Source of the DNA: Hygrocybe punicea
Taxonomy: Eukaryota > Basidiomycota > Agaricomycetes > Agaricales > Hygrophoraceae
NCBI GenBank assembly: GCA_963556145.1
Contig: OY744462.1
Coordinates: forward strand, 2,604,001-2,668,000
Direction: 5' to 3'
DNA length: 64,000 bases
Shown here: piece after piece, positions 10,705 to 28,836 of the stretch
How positions within the stretch are numbered: position 1 is the first letter of the stretch
How the letters are laid out: every line of letters begins with the position of its first letter
Position numbers and translations under genes: made by a program
Notes under the pieces: generated by a model
Seen by the model: the letters and a program-made list of their open reading frames with translations, nothing else
The model's database searches: none
Told to the model about the DNA's origin: nothing

Positions 10705-12644
10705 ATGACTGAGTGGACGTCGGACGCGAACGAGGCCTTGAAAATATCTTTGGGTGAGCAATGTTGAAATAATGTAGTAACCCGTACGCTCACGAAGTGG
10801 TATTTATGATTCAAGTGCGATCCCCAGAAGACGAACAAGCTCTTGCCGACGGTGAATCGTACTCGAACTTCCATCCCAGTTTCACATATCCAGTATGCTC
10901 CTATGGCAGAAACACTCTGTCCTTTTGGCTGTATTGACTGTGGCCATAGATATTTGGCGAAGACGAGAAAATCTACGGATACAAAGACCTTGTCATTGAT
11001 GTCCGTGTTCTCTCCTTTCGTCGGTTTTCTACAGCTGAATTTCCCTTTGTTTTTCCCTGTATTCGATATTTATCTCCCCTCGATCAGCTCAAGTTTGCTT
11101 CTGGATCTCTTGTGCAGTATCTCTCTGTGAACCATTCAGCAAAACTGGGCTCTTCTTCGACTGTCGACGACGTAGAGGGCACGCTGAGCACGTTTATCCC
11201 GTCAGGTATAGCGTTTTCTTTCTTAATTTCTCCCAATAATTATCACTCTTCCAAATACTTCTATTGTCGATGGGTTTTATTGTTCTATAGGTTACTACAC
11301 AGACCAAACCACGTTTGCATCGCGTGTGGAAGAAGATGCCGTGTCGTTTAAGCCTTCAGGACAAATGGTATATTCATACACACGGCCGTCACCTGTAGTT
11401 GCAAGCAAAGGAAAAGGGATTGCTGGCCCCTTAGATTCTGAGAGTGAAGACGCTGTGGTTTTTGAAGCTTACCATGTGAGTCTTCAGTCATGTTTCTCGT
11501 AAGACGAACATCTCCTTTATTTATTTCCGCAATGGCTGCTCTTATTTAGACAACTTGGCATACACCCGGATTCAAGGAATATCACCGGCGAATGCAGTTG
11601 TTCATCCTCCTGTACATTGAAGCTGGATCCTACATCAACGAGGAAGAGGAACCATGGGAATTCTTCCTTCTGTATGTATTTGGCGCATCGACTCTTCAGT
11701 GTATCGTTATTGACACCTCACAAGATATGAAAAACGCAAGCGAAGAACAACCCCGCACATTGCGACATACCATTTCGTGGGATATTCTTCACTCTATAAC
11801 TTCTATTGCTTTCCTGAGAGGGTGCGAATGAGACTGAGGTGCGCTTCGTTGTCCGAAGCCTTCCTCGCTCAATGCTGAGAGATCGCCAACCCTAGCCAAT
11901 TTGTCATTCTTCCACCATATCAAAAACAAGGACATGGATGTGGGTCTTTCTGCTGACTTGATTGGACTTGCATCCCTGAAACTCATCCATGGTTGTCGCT
12001 CAGCTGAACTTTATAATGCGATATACCAATATGTCTTATCTCGACCAGGTGTGGCCGAGCTCACCGTAGAGGACCCGGCGGAGGCATTCGAAGATCTCAG
12101 AGATCGAAATGATCTCAAAATGCTGCTCAGCAATGAACGGTTTATGCAAGAGGGGTTTGGGGAAGGCTCGGTGTCACATGGCGGAGGTAAAGTTGGCCGT
12201 AAAACTGGTGGGGCAATGGGTCAATCACAGGGAAAAATGGGCCCCCCTGCCGAGAAAGTTTGGGTTGAGAAGTGGAGAACCGGGTTGAAGATTGCCGGTG
12301 TGAGCGTCCCAACTACAACAACTGCGTTTATTTTTCTCAGGGCTGTCCGTTTCCTTTTACAGCGACAATTCCAGCGTCTCGTCGAAATGCTCATTCTGTT
12401 GCGTTTGAATCCCGTTGATCTGCGTGCCGCGCGAGCGTATAGACTTCAAGTCAAGGAACGGCTCTACAGATTCAACTTCGTGGGTTTTATTTCATTTTAC
12501 TCGGTGCTCGAATTCTCATCAATGGAAACCATTATATAGGAGGTATTAGCCCAGTTGGATAAACAAGAAAGGCTGGACAAGCTTGAAGAAACCTTTCAGA
12601 CTGTCCGCCAAGATTATTTGAGAATATTGTCGATGATCCATTGA
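10705..12644 (+). CDS. HAT1: Histone acetyltransferase type B catalytic subunit
   Basis: Acetylates newly made histone H4 (K5/K12) with the Hat2/RbAp48 partner. Exon 1 (MTEWTSDANEALKISL) ends with a GTGAGC donor and joins in phase to VRSPEDEQALADGESYSNF. Then HPSFTYPIYGEDEKIYGYKDL, LFILLYIEAGSYIN, the TYHFVGYSSLYNFY strand and the GNAT acetyl-CoA loop in LPPYQKQGHG follow. The C-terminal part includes LYNAIYQYVLSRPGVAELTVEDPAEAFEDLRD and a Gly-rich insert (HGGGKVGRKTGGAMGQ) before the helical end RQDYLRILSMIH. Roughly eight exons; the last one ends TGA at 12644. The reading frame is intact across the exons I could join. The Gly-rich insert is unusual for the family and probably a disordered loop. 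Confidence 0.92.
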
Positions 12645-12949
12645 CACTGTTCAATATGTTCGTTATTGTCTCTTGGCTGGTTAACGCTGAAAACCATCGG
12701 ACACGTTTAAGACTTGTAAGATCTGATCTTGTGTCGCTTTTGACAGTATGAAAATCTGTCGAATATTCGTAGTCTGTTTTCTGAGGTCAAATCATGACAT
12801 TATTACCGATAATAATAGAACACAAAGAAAATTATGAATGAACCCTGGCGCACATAAAATCCGACGCGCCATGTAAAAGGGTGTTCTGCGCTATTCGAAC
12901 CTTGCAACGATACTTTGCTCTGCTAGGCCTTGACCTTTTCATAGCCCCA

Positions 12950-13440
12950 GGTGCTCCAAAGATGTTCGATTTGGATAGTGGTTAATCGGATCCTCCAACA
13001 AGGAATCACCAGGATTTTAACGCTCCTGTGGTCCCGCCGCGACCGGAGGATTCCTCGATCATCTCAAATAGTGCACGCCTCGAAAGAGTTGCTGATCCCG
13101 GATCTCGAACGCAAAGCTACCATCCAGTGTATTGTTCATGTGGTCGAGGGGCAATCATTCCACCAGAATACTCAACTGTAGGCGAGGGAGACCGCAAAGA
13201 AGAGTGAAGACACCACTGGCGCGAGAGCGTATCGTTTCTTGAGCGGCTGCGGATTCCATAACGAAAATCGGCGAGCGTCTCACCGAAGAGTGGAACTTCC
13301 GGTTAGATAATGAGCGTTAACAAGTCGAATATTCGCAGGCAGCCCACCAATTAAACATGCTCATAACGGACAATGACTGGCCGTGGACAGAATGGGAGAG
13401 GAATGTGTCGGAGCTTGACGCTCAAAGCCTAATTGCAGGA
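12950..13440 (+). pseudogene. Decayed protein-coding gene remnant, product unrecognised
   Basis: This stretch reads as protein in consecutive segments, interrupted by stops and frame changes. One frame gives APKMFDLDSG, a TAA, then SDPPTRNHQDFNAPVVPPRP...RLERVADPGSRTQSYHPVYCSCGRG, and stops after GDRKEE. A second frame then gives ITKIGERLTEEWNFRLDNER, a TAA, and QVEYSQAAHQLNMLITDNDW...WERNVSELDAQSLIAG. The proline-rich region, a Cys-containing CSCGRG motif and a heptad-like helical tail look like real protein, but at least three in-frame stops and one frame shift make it non-functional as read. An unlikely pattern of tiny introns could rescue part of it. I do not recognise the parent family. 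Confidence 0.55.
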
Positions 13441-13758
13441 TATGATTGTTTTCCGTTCGAAGAAGTATTCCAACGCCCATGATGATGAAACAATACGCCC
13501 CGGAATAATGCTGTTGCTAAGCATATCCATGTCGTTAGGGTTGCTGAGTCAGCTCACCCAGTTTTCAAGCAAAACGACGAGAGAAAAAAAGAAAGTCTAC
13601 CAGGATCACAGTGCAACACAGGGCGGTAATGTAGGGCCTGAGCTGGAGCTGTGAGGGGTGGGTGTACCGTGTATGACTCGAACGACGTGGCAGTGAGGAA
13701 GAGAAACCCAAAATAAGGTTTTGATTGCTAACAATGATCGGAGTTTCAACCTGCGCAG

Positions 13759-13766
13759 TATATAAG
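13759..13766 (+). promoter_or_regulatory. TATA box upstream of the TBP gene
   Basis: TATATAAG lies 88 bp before the TBP start codon (ATG at 13854) in a gap with no gene. Position and sequence match a core-promoter TATA element for this gene, which would let TBP act on its own promoter. Inferred from sequence only. Confidence 0.6.
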
Positions 13767-13853
13767 ACCCGCGTTTGCAGCCAGAATTATCCCTTTTTTC
13801 CCCCAAGTTGAATCTTCCCACGGTTGCGCAGAAAGAAAAAAACATTTTACGCC

Positions 13854-15000
13854 ATGTCCTTTGCACTTCCTGCTCGTCAAGTAACCTTTGGAAGGTCACA
13901 CGTCCCCCTTCAGCAGCAGCAGCAGTACCAAGTTCAAGCCCAACCACCATCACAGCATGGACTCGCTTTGCCCTCTGGCTCCAATGTATTTCTCAACGCG
14001 TCGTCTGGTCTCGCTCTGCCCGGACCGTCGCCTCTATCCAATTCTTTCCAGCCACCACAACCACAACCACAGCTACAGCCAACGACACAACCACAACCAC
14101 AAACCAGCACACCATCGACCGCTGCTGCAGCTCCTGCAGCCACTCCTGCACCTGCACCTGCCACAGCAGTACCTGCTACGCCCACACCGCTCACTCTCGA
14201 GCAGCAACACATCACCGCTGTTGAGGGAATCGTCCCCACATTGCAGAACATTGTCGCGACGGTGAACTTGGATTGTCGACTAGACCTCAAAACAATCGCA
14301 TTGCATGCACGGAATGCCGAGTACAATCCAAAGGTTTGCATACCTTATTTTTCGTTTGTCTGCATGTCGAACTTCCCTGGTTCGTCATCGCCCAGCGTTT
14401 TGCAGCCGTCATCATGCGGATTCGTGATCCGAAGACGACCGCGCTCATCTTCGCGTCGGGCAAAATGGTGGTAACAGGTGCAAAGTCAGAAGATGATTCA
14501 CGCTTGGCTTCACGCAAATACGCGCGTATTGTGCAGAAACTGGGATTTGACGCCAAGTTCTCCGAGTTCAAGATCCAGAATATTGTGGGTAGTTGCGACG
14601 TGAAGTTCCCAATTCGATTGGAGGGCCTGGCATACAGCCACGGCCAGTTCAGCAGTTATGAGCCGGAGGTGTGTGATAGGCACGCGTGTGCCTGTGGTGG
14701 GGCTAACAATTCTTTCTTCAATAGCTTTTCCCTGGCTTGATCTATCGCATGATCAAACCCAAGGTCGTCCTTCTAATATTCGTTTCTGGCAAGATTGTCC
14801 TCACGGGTGCAAAGGTGATACTTTGTTTCTCATCTCATGCAGTTGGTGTCTGTTCTGGGATGGATTCCCTGGCATGATGGCTGAGTTCAGTGGACTTGGT
14901 TTGTTCACGCTGACGCTGTTTGCAACATCAGGTCAGAGAAGAGATTTACACGGCGTTCAACACCATTTATACGGTGTTGTGCGAGTTCCGCAAGCCGTGA
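13854..15000 (+). CDS. SPT15: TATA-box-binding protein (TBP)
   Basis: General transcription factor for RNA polymerases I, II and III. A long low-complexity N-terminus (polyQ, Pro/Gln repeats, Ala/Pro) is followed by the two-fold TBP core: [36 protein letters not shown], then [36 protein letters not shown], then the second repeat [63 protein letters not shown] and [22 protein letters not shown]. At least four exons. The core is complete; the PQ/PA-rich N-terminus (residues ~15-110) is longer than in ascomycete yeasts. The ATG at 13854 is preferred over in-frame upstream codons because those are not ATG. Confidence 0.96.
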
Positions 15001-15479
15001 TTGTCCGCGCCTGCGCCACTCGCTCTCCATTCCGTGTTCTACACACCGTTCGTCGATCGGCTTTGGGGCTACCACATCTGCCTGTGGCGTTCGACGTTCG
15101 GCGCTTGTGCACGGTTAGAAAATTATTTGCCTCACGAGGGGTTACGAGGTCGAGGAGCGGACGTAGTGCACGGACTTTCTCTTCCTCCCCTGATTTACTG
15201 CCTCTACCATTGTATTTAAATTTTCTTTCGTCTCTATCTCTCGTGCAATCTCCCCCAGTCCCCACCCGCACATCATATAATACACGTTTGCAGAAATGAG
15301 GATAATGGTTTTCTATTTGAGGCTTCTTCTGAAAGAGAAATCGGGCAGCAAGTCGAATACGTGAAATGTGAATATATTGGAAGTGGAGGTAAGGACTCAT
15401 TCTATCTCATGCTCCTTAAGGAATGGGATATCAGATCTAAATGCAATCACGTTTACTTTTGCGAGATCCCAAGACTGAA
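15001..15479. other. Intergenic region between convergent TBP and nitronate monooxygenase genes
   Basis: About 480 bp between two stop codons. I see no coding pattern, repeat or structured RNA here; it should hold the 3' UTRs and polyadenylation signals of both genes. Confidence 0.5.
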
Positions 15480-17196
15480 TTATAATTTGGCCTTGGGATT
15501 TAGAAGACTTGTTGCATTTTTGAGACTGTTCGCAGCTGTAGTGACGAGTTCATCCACACTATATGATGGCTAGCACGTAAGCAAGTTGTAGAGACGATTG
15601 CAATGAGTACGAACATTTCCTTGGCGGGCTTGATATCCTGCAAATAGCGATTTATCAATACGAACATCTAATTATGCCAATTAAACACCGTCTCACCGTA
15701 ATCGATCCGGCGACTTTGCCCATCAGCCCTACCATCGGTATCTTAAGCAACCACCCAGAAGTCGCCCTTCAGAAAGAATGCTTACACATCTGTCCTAGCA
15801 CAAACACCTCTGGATGATTATCCAACTCAATTTGATGTGGAATTTTGCCTTGGGAAACAAGCAACTGAATTTCCTGCTGCCTATTGGTTTCCCTGTAGTG
15901 ATGTGACGAGTGAGAATTTTTCGGGATCATAAAACTCAAAGAGTATGCATACCAATCTGCAACATAGGGTGTCTTGCGTACACTCATTGGCCGACCAGTA
16001 TAAATGAGTGTTCGTATGATGTCGTCATATCCGGCCGCCAGAATTTCTTGCTTGTGCTTAGGGGGTGCACCGGCTTCATTGCTGGCGACGAATCGAGTAC
16101 CAACCCAGACACCAGATGCTCCGTATCTACAACGATCAAGTTAATTCACTATGCATGTGGTTCTCAAAACGGGAATACATGTTTTCGGAATCGAAGAATT
16201 CACTTACGAAAGAGAGGCAGCAAGTCCTCGTCCATCAGCCACTCCACCGGATGCGACGACAATGACGGGCTCTCCGGTGAGAGGGCTCTTTGCATTCTTA
16301 CATATGTCAACACAAGCAGGGATGAGAATGGAGAATGGTGTATCTCCCGTATGACCACCACCTTCTCCACCTTGAGCACAAATTATATCGACCCCTGTAG
16401 AGCAAGTTTGGTTGATATCTAGATGATATGACAGCATACGCGGTAAAATTCACCTTGGGATAACGCTTTGGAGACGTGCTATTATAATGAAAATGAGTTC
16501 AATGGCGAGTAACAAACCGAGTCGCATGCCTTCGGGTGCCCAACAATACTGAATAAAAGTAAAGCAATGGATGGACATTTTCCAATAATAAAATGTTTAG
16601 AACATACTTCATAACAGGGATACAAGCAGCGTGAAGCTGGTCAACAACCCATTTCGGAGGCACACCAATCGCACATACGAAAACGGCAACCTTATTTTTG
16701 ATGATGACTTGAATAAGTTCCGGTAGTTGTCCATCCGTGTAGTCGTACTTCAGGTTGGCGTGCGAATCCGAGTGAAGACGCGAAAGATGATAAATGTGAA
16801 CGACTAACATTGGTTTTTCGGGCGTTGCCGCCAACTTGGGGGATCAACAGATCGACGCCAAATGGTGCATTCTTGTCCTCCAGGTTATTCTTGATTTCAT
16901 CGATGGAATGTTGTAGAAATTTGGGGGTCTGACGGACGCCACCAATGACACCAATACCACCTGGTAACATATCACACAGTCACTGGTGACCTCTGGAACG
17001 AAAGGTCATAGCGCACCTGCATTAGTGACTGCTGCGGCTAACTTAGGTCCAGCGGCAACATTCATGCCTATACAAAAATAAAGTCAGATATACGCTGCAG
17101 ATAAATTCCAAATGTTGTACCAGCCAACATTACCGGGTGGTTAATTTTGAATAGTTTGGTGAGCGGGGTGGTAAAAATTGGATCCGAGGATGGCAT
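15480..17196 (-). CDS. Nitronate monooxygenase (2-nitropropane dioxygenase family, FMN-dependent)
   Basis: FMN-dependent TIM-barrel enzyme that oxidises alkyl nitronates to carbonyl compounds and nitrite. The start (MPSSDPIFTTPLTKLFKINHPV) is followed by the glycine-rich GGIGVIGG, FGVDLLIPQVGG, the VDIICAQGGEGGGHTG block (phosphate-binding and active-site loop), PVIVVASGGVADGRGLAASLS and YGASGVWVGTRFVA. The C-terminal exons could be joined: a segment with GLMGKVAGSIT, then DIKPAKE|IVDELVTTAANSLKNATSLL, ending in TAA at 15480-15482. At least nine exons, several very short. The intron between VFVLGQ and the GLMGKVAG segment is uncertain. The true substrate is not shown by the sequence. Confidence 0.88.
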
Positions 17197-17362
17197 AACT
17201 GAGAGTGGAGTGCGGGGTGGTTACGGGGCAACGTTGGCGTCAGGGGGGCGAAGGGGCGATCTATCATGATTTAAGTCGTTGCAAGTGGAACGGAGGTCCC
17301 GGTGTCCCGGTCAATTTCACGTTGTTATAATAATTATTACATAATATTTGATCCTTATTTTT

Positions 17363-18114
17363 ATGTCAAATCCACAATGTCCAGGCGAGCACAATCTCGA
17401 CGCCGGCGCAGACAGATGTCCAGTTGACAACAAGAAGAGTTCGCCTTGGAGTCGCTTTTTACCCGCGGGTCAACCATCCACCGCCTCGTCGTCCTCGTCG
17501 TCGCACAATGGCTCACGTTTGTCCAATGAACGCGAGACGTCCTCTATACCTAAGCTGGCCCAGGGAAATTGGGTTTACCCTTCTGAATCTCAGTTTTTTG
17601 CAGCAATGGCACGTAAAAACCACAATCCTCAGGAGTCTGACATGAGGACAATTGTGCCCATACATAATGCTGTTAACGAACGAGCATGGGTGGAGGTGAT
17701 GAAATGGGAGGCTGGACGAGGCGGCGAACTGTGCGGCGGGGTAAAACTCGTCAATTTCAAGGGAAGGCCAGGAGAGAGGAGCTTGAGAGCTCGGTGGAAG
17801 ACGTTTTTAGGGTTCGTCCCCCCTCATTCATGTGACAATCTCAATGCCTCAGGCGCTTTACCAGGTATTCCCCTCCCTTTGATCGCCATGACTGGGTCGT
17901 CGATCGATGTGGAACCCGCATGCGCTACATAATCGATTTCTACACTGGTCGAAGCCAGGCGTCGGGTGCCTTGTCATTTTACCTCGATGTTCGACCGGCC
18001 CTTGATAACTGGGAAGGTATCAAGATGAGGTCGGAACACTTCTGGGGGAAATGGATGGGAAAGTTACGGAATATTATAACGCCTCCCTCACAACCAGCAG
18101 AAAAGTCGTCGTAG
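17363..18114 (+). CDS. CYC3: Holocytochrome c synthase / cytochrome c heme lyase
   Basis: Mitochondrial intermembrane-space enzyme that attaches heme to the CXXCH motif of cytochrome c (or c1). An N-terminal Cys-Pro motif (RCPVD) is followed by a Ser-rich linker and then the family core: GNWVYPSESQFFAAMARK, MRTIVPIHNAVNERAWVEVMKWE and VNFKGRPGERSLRARWKTFLGF. After one ~60-nt intron come HDWVVDRCGTRMRYIIDFYTG and the C-terminal SFYLDVRPALDNWEG. The conserved His of PIHNAVNE is present. The ATG at 17363 is the first in frame that precedes the core. Whether it serves cytochrome c, c1 or both cannot be decided here. Convergent with SSF1, 48 bp apart. Confidence 0.93.
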
Positions 18115-18162
18115 TATCTCACTCACTTACTGCACCGTTGACAATTAACAACACGGTGTGAA

Positions 18163-19642
18163 CTAGCGTTTATTGCGTAGTTTTAACTTTTTGGTCGGCC
18201 GTGGCTCTTCTTCATCACTTCTGTCAGCGTCACTCTCATCTTCGCTATGTCCATCTTCGCTGATCATCTCTTCCCCATCCCATGTTCCTTCGTCCACTTC
18301 TTCGTCCACTTCTTCATCCACTTCTTTGTCAATGTCCTCCTTTTCATCAACTCCAATCTCCCCACCATCACGAGTCGCTTGTGCATTCTTCCGCCGGACA
18401 TTCCGTTCCTGTTCCTCCCGCCTCTCCTTCCTGAGCCTTTCTTTTGCAGCATGCGCAGCTTGGAGTGCAGAGACTTCCTTTTTCGATTTTTTAACTGCCA
18501 AAATCGTCGTAATGAAGAAGGCCCATTTCCGTTGACACAAGATACTCACCAAATTCATGATAAAGGACACTGCCCTCCCTCCCAGGAGAGCCCTCCGTAA
18601 TCTTCACCAATCTCAACTCCAACCTCGGTCCCACCTCATCCAGCCTCACCGCCTTCTTCTGCCCCCTTTTATTGTTCCTCCCGACATAATCATCCGCCAA
18701 CGATACCGCATCCGCCTCGTCGCCAAACACACTCCCAGCCGACGACGCAGCTGACTCGTACCCGCCGTCGGGCCCCGGCTCGCCCCGGCGCCGCAGCAAA
18801 AAATCTGCCACGTCCTTCTCGTTCCCTAAATCCAGAACGTTCCGAGAAGAGGAGGCACCCGGTTTCTTGGCATCTGGGCCTGCGGCACCTTCAAAGACAC
18901 GACGAACGCGCTTGGAGACGCCGTAGGGTTTTACGGTAATGATATAATGGCGGAAATCAATGGTTCCACGGTCAGGGTTGTAGGAGATGAGAACGACACG
19001 GCGGGCAGAGGAAAGGGTGATAGTTTTTGGGGAGAGGGGAGGAAAGAGAGTTTGAAAAGATTTCATAAGGAGTGGGAGATGCGGGGGTGTCGTCGGTGAT
19101 GGAGGGGGAAAGGATGCTAGGACAAGCTTTTGTCGTGAAGGAAGCAATTAAATTATGGAAATTCGATCAGCGACACAACATACAAGGGGTGGACTTAGAT
19201 ACTCCATCCCGATGCTCCTGGTTCTCCGGGTGGTATTTAACACATCCTTCACCAGACTGTAGCGTTCAACACGGAAACTCAGTGTAGGACCTGCCGGTAA
19301 TCGGACGATACGCAACGAAGGTGCAACCGGCGTGAGCGTGAAAGCAAGCAGATGAGTCACTTGAAGGGTAGGGGCAATCGTAAGGTAATCCTTGAGTTTG
19401 TTCCGAGATCGTTCCTTTTTGCTTATCAGATTCCAGGGGGACAGACTTAGAATAAGAGTGCGTACTCTCAAACGACTTGCTGTATTGGGCTCCATAACTT
19501 TGCGGAAATCGCGCACTAGCTGGGTCAAGGACGAGCCCACATGTCCATGCTTGATGATGAATGACTTGGGCACACCGTCGGAAACTGCGTTTGTGGTTGC
19601 TGCTCCTTTGAGGTGGGTACGATTTTTGCGTCTGCGGGCCAT
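18163..19642 (-). CDS. SSF1: Ribosome biogenesis protein SSF1 / Peter Pan (Brix domain)
   Basis: Nucleolar Brix-domain factor for 60S subunit assembly (27S pre-rRNA processing). It begins MARRRKNRTHLKG as in the family, then SFIIKHGHVGSSLTQLVRDFRKVMEPNTASRLRVR, typical of the Brix N-half. The second exon holds MKSFQTLFPPLSPKTITLSSARRVVLISYN, IDFRHYIITVKPYGVSKRVRRV, LELRLVKITEG and VLYHEFGEYLVS. The last exon is a charged coiled coil with acidic repeats (EVDEEVDEEVDE) and a basic end (KKLKLRNKR) that could be a nuclear or nucleolar signal. Three exons. The start lies 165 bp downstream of the same-strand ABC transporter stop, so the promoter must be very compact or inside that gene's 3' end. 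Confidence 0.93.
18289..18336. repeat. 12-bp coding minisatellite in SSF1
   Basis: Four near-identical 12-bp units (TTCGTCCACTTC twice, TTCATCCACTTC, TTTGTCAATGTC on the plus strand) encode a D/E-V-D-E-type acidic repeat in the SSF1 C-terminal tail. Copy number is likely to vary between strains without changing frame. Confidence 0.75.
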
Positions 19643-19806
19643 TGACTAGAGAAAAAAAAGTGTTGAATATAATTACTTATCGAGTACTTATCCCTCAAAT
19701 GTCTTGCAAATTATGTAATATCCATGCTCAGTTTCAACGAAAAAACACTTCAACTTGCTGTTGCGATAACAACATGGGAATACTTCTACGAATCACTATC
19801 AAGTTT

Positions 19807-26065
<6,259 letters not shown>

Positions 26066-26110
26066 GCAGGCGCTGTAAAACAATTTTTGTTGCAGGGACG
26101 CGTCACGCAA

Positions 26111-27361
26111 ATGTTTTTAAACTTTAGGCGGTGTCACATGTCACATCCACTGATTTGTGAGCTACTTAGTAATAAGGCCTGAATAAGGGACATTTACCGC
26201 CAAGACTTCGGTGAAAATCTGCGAAAGATGGTAAACGTACCTTCTCCCACGGACCGAGTCAGTATGAGATAGCGAGTCAGTATGGGATTTTTACACGCGG
26301 GACGCGTAACCACGTGACCTTCTATGGAGAATGTTCCTCATCTCGGCGTTGTGAGTGACACCTCCAAAAGGTGCTTGAGCTGTGCAGCATGTGCAGTCTC
26401 GACCCCTGCAAACGGACATTCCGCTTGCCGCCGAAGACCTGCCGATCTTACGGGCAATCACCACAGGACTGCAGCGGTAACGAAGCCAAACGATGCATAC
26501 ACGTGCACATCCGAGTCTTCATGATATATTAGGTATGTGTATATTAGGTATGTGTATATCGCTGCGCTAGCCTGTCCACATTCTTAACCCTCCATTGGTT
26601 CCTCCAGCTTATCGAAAAGGTATAGAGGTGGTTACCGCAAGGCCAATCAACAGCATTAATATTACCTCTTGCCCGAACATCAGATGTATTACGGGCTCTG
26701 ATCTTAACCAAGTATCCAGAGTTCGGCAAAGTCATTCATTAACTGGAGCAGACATTTCTTTGAAGGGAGACATAGGCTTGAATATTTTGCGAAATGCTCT
26801 CTCGAAGATAACGTGGTGATCTGGGTATATCCTGGAGGGAACGGGTTATTATTGCTCTATCACAAGCACATGGATTGGGAAATAGTAGCTGAAGGCCTTG
26901 GCGCAAGAAAGGCGGGCAGCAGCAGCTGCCCGCAGCTTTGATAATGATACAAGGACGAGATAAAAGAGCTAGGCTAATGGCAATATTAAAGGTTTCCACC
27001 GAAGCTACCCAAAATAAATAAAAAAGGAACACAGTTCGGGTTTGGAATGAGAATCACTCCGGCGACGTGCTCGCGATGGAGAAGAGACTCTTAATTATCG
27101 AATATGCATAGCCATAGCGTAGGGAAGGTTGGACGGGCATGCGGTCGGAAATCGAAGATTATACATCGTAGTAGAAAGAATCAAGTGATACAATTTCCGG
27201 ATATACTGAGCCAATGAATTCGGTTGCCGTCTGTGACAAGATGGTAGATGGCGACCAACGAAGAGGCTTATGGATGGAGGGGATATCCATTTGGTTTGAA
27301 AGTGATACACAAGGAAGGACAGTGAAAATGACCGTTAACTGGCGGTTCATTTGCGGCGAAA
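26111..27361. other. 1.25-kb intergenic region between ABC transporter and PKA genes
   Basis: No convincing gene. It holds the presumed promoter of the ABC transporter (including CACGTG at 26311-26316), two copies of CGAGTCAGTATG about 20 bp apart near 26246-26285, and a 15-bp tandem duplication (ATTAGGTATGTGTAT twice) at 26528-26557. I saw no tRNA box pattern and no transposon ends. Confidence 0.5.
26528..26557. repeat. 15-bp direct tandem duplication
   Basis: ATTAGGTATGTGTAT occurs twice in perfect tandem, followed by ATCGC. It lies in non-coding DNA. Confidence 0.85.
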
Positions 27362-28836
27362 TTAGAATTCAAGAAATTGATATGCCATAGGATCAAATCT
27401 TTGATAGAGTGTAGGGGGGCGCTCTTCCCGGATGAGGCCCGGCACCTCCTCCGGCGGGGGAAGGGGAAGATGTAAAAAGTGACGAGTGTCGTCCACTGAT
27501 GATGTATGCGGAACGATGGGTGCCTGATACCAACACGGTCAGCAACTATTGCTGCAAGATAGTAGCTGGCTTCACATTAATCTCACACCGTTCTAATGCA
27601 CCCCAGTCAACACCTCTGAACCACGGGTGATCCAACACATCTTGCGGGCCACCGATCAAATTGCCCAAACGTTTGGTACGGTCAGGATGCAAGAACGCTC
27701 GTATGATGTCCTTGGATAACCGATCTATGTGCCTCGGCCAGTGGATATGGCCATTCAGAATCTTTTCGTATATGCCATATGCAGACTCATCGAAAAACGG
27801 TGGATAGCCGACTAACATTTCGTAGCACAATATGCCACACGCCCACCAATCTGCTGCTTTCCCGTGGCCATCAGATTGAATGATCTCGGGAGCAAGGTAT
27901 TCAGGTGTGCCGCAGAGCGTCCACGTACGGTCATCGACGATTTTTGCAAAGCCAAAGTCGGTTAAACGGAGATATCCACGGGAATCCAGGAGAAGGTTCT
28001 CAGGTTTCAGATCGCGGTATATTATGTTAAACGAATGGAGGTATTTGAGGGCGAGAATAATCGTGGCAAGGTAGAAGCGCGTCACATCCGGAGTGAACCG
28101 TTGAGCGCGTCGCAGGTGTGTGAAGAGTTCTCCACCAGGAACGTACGATAGCAACATGTAGATGTTGAGGCTATCTTGAAACGTGGCAAAGAGGTCCACC
28201 ACGAAGGGATGGCGGACTCGGGATAAGATGTAGCGTTCGGCGTTGACATGCTCAACCTGCCGTAGCCGGACTATTTCAGTTTTTCGGAGGACTTTCAAGG
28301 CGAAGTGATTTTGGGTGCCAGGCTGGCCAGCTGACCTAAGACGTACGAGAAGCACACGACCAAATGTGCCGGTACCTGAAAAAAAAAAAAAAAGGGTGAG
28401 GAGATCAGGAGGCCATTTATTTATCGGGCGAATATAGCGTGCCTAGTGTACCCTTCACTTCAAAATCCGTGAGCTTCAGGACTCCAGCTTTCTCTACATG
28501 GACTTGCTCGTCCTCTAACAACCTCGCTGGTGGTCGAGGTGGTATATCGACTTGCACAGATTCGACCTGCATATCATCTGACTCCAGGCAGTGGGTCGAA
28601 TCGTCCGATGCAGGAGGAGTAGGATGGATACAGCAGTTGCTGAAGCGCGGTTCAGAGTCAATGACGATGGAATCGCCTTCTTCGCTTTGGTGCGGAGACA
28701 TTGGCGGAGTCATCGGTGCATTGATGATGACCTCAGGATCGCAAGGGCAAGAGGGCTGGAAGGAGATGCCCCGCGAAGTTTCGGAAGCGATGGGCAGCGA
28801 TGCAGAGCGGGGGATGGACAGCCTCGGGTGATCCAT
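27362..28836 (-). CDS. cAMP-dependent protein kinase catalytic subunit (PKA)
   Basis: AGC-family Ser/Thr kinase, effector of cAMP signalling. A ~125-residue Ser/Pro-rich N-terminal extension precedes the kinase core: glycine loop GTGTFGRV, FALKVL lysine, RHPFVVDLFATFQD, catalytic loop YRDLKPENLLL, DFGFAK, activation loop TWTLCGTPEYLAPE (phospho-Thr site) and WACGILCYEM. The C-tail was recovered by splicing out 27.54-27.58 kb: EIN|APIVPH, HFLHLPLPPPEEVPGLI and QRFDPMAYQFLEF, with TAA at 27362. Without that splice the protein would stop at VKPATILQQ and lack the AGC tail. The intron splitting the glycine loop (28376-28442) appears to start with GC rather than GT. All catalytic residues are present. 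Confidence 0.94.

Noticed and set aside
15361..15573. Plus-strand open frame of 70 codons
   Set aside because: Overlaps the real last exons of nitronate monooxygenase on the other strand and shows no protein-like pattern.
26324..26819. Short plus-strand open frames in the ABC-PKA gap
   Set aside because: Low-complexity composition, no conserved motif, no splice continuation; the region also contains tandem duplications.
27546..27600. PKA ending at VKPATILQQ, a truncated kinase
   Set aside because: A short intron beginning GTGAAG and ending TATCAG restores the full AGC C-tail (PIVPH...QFLEF).
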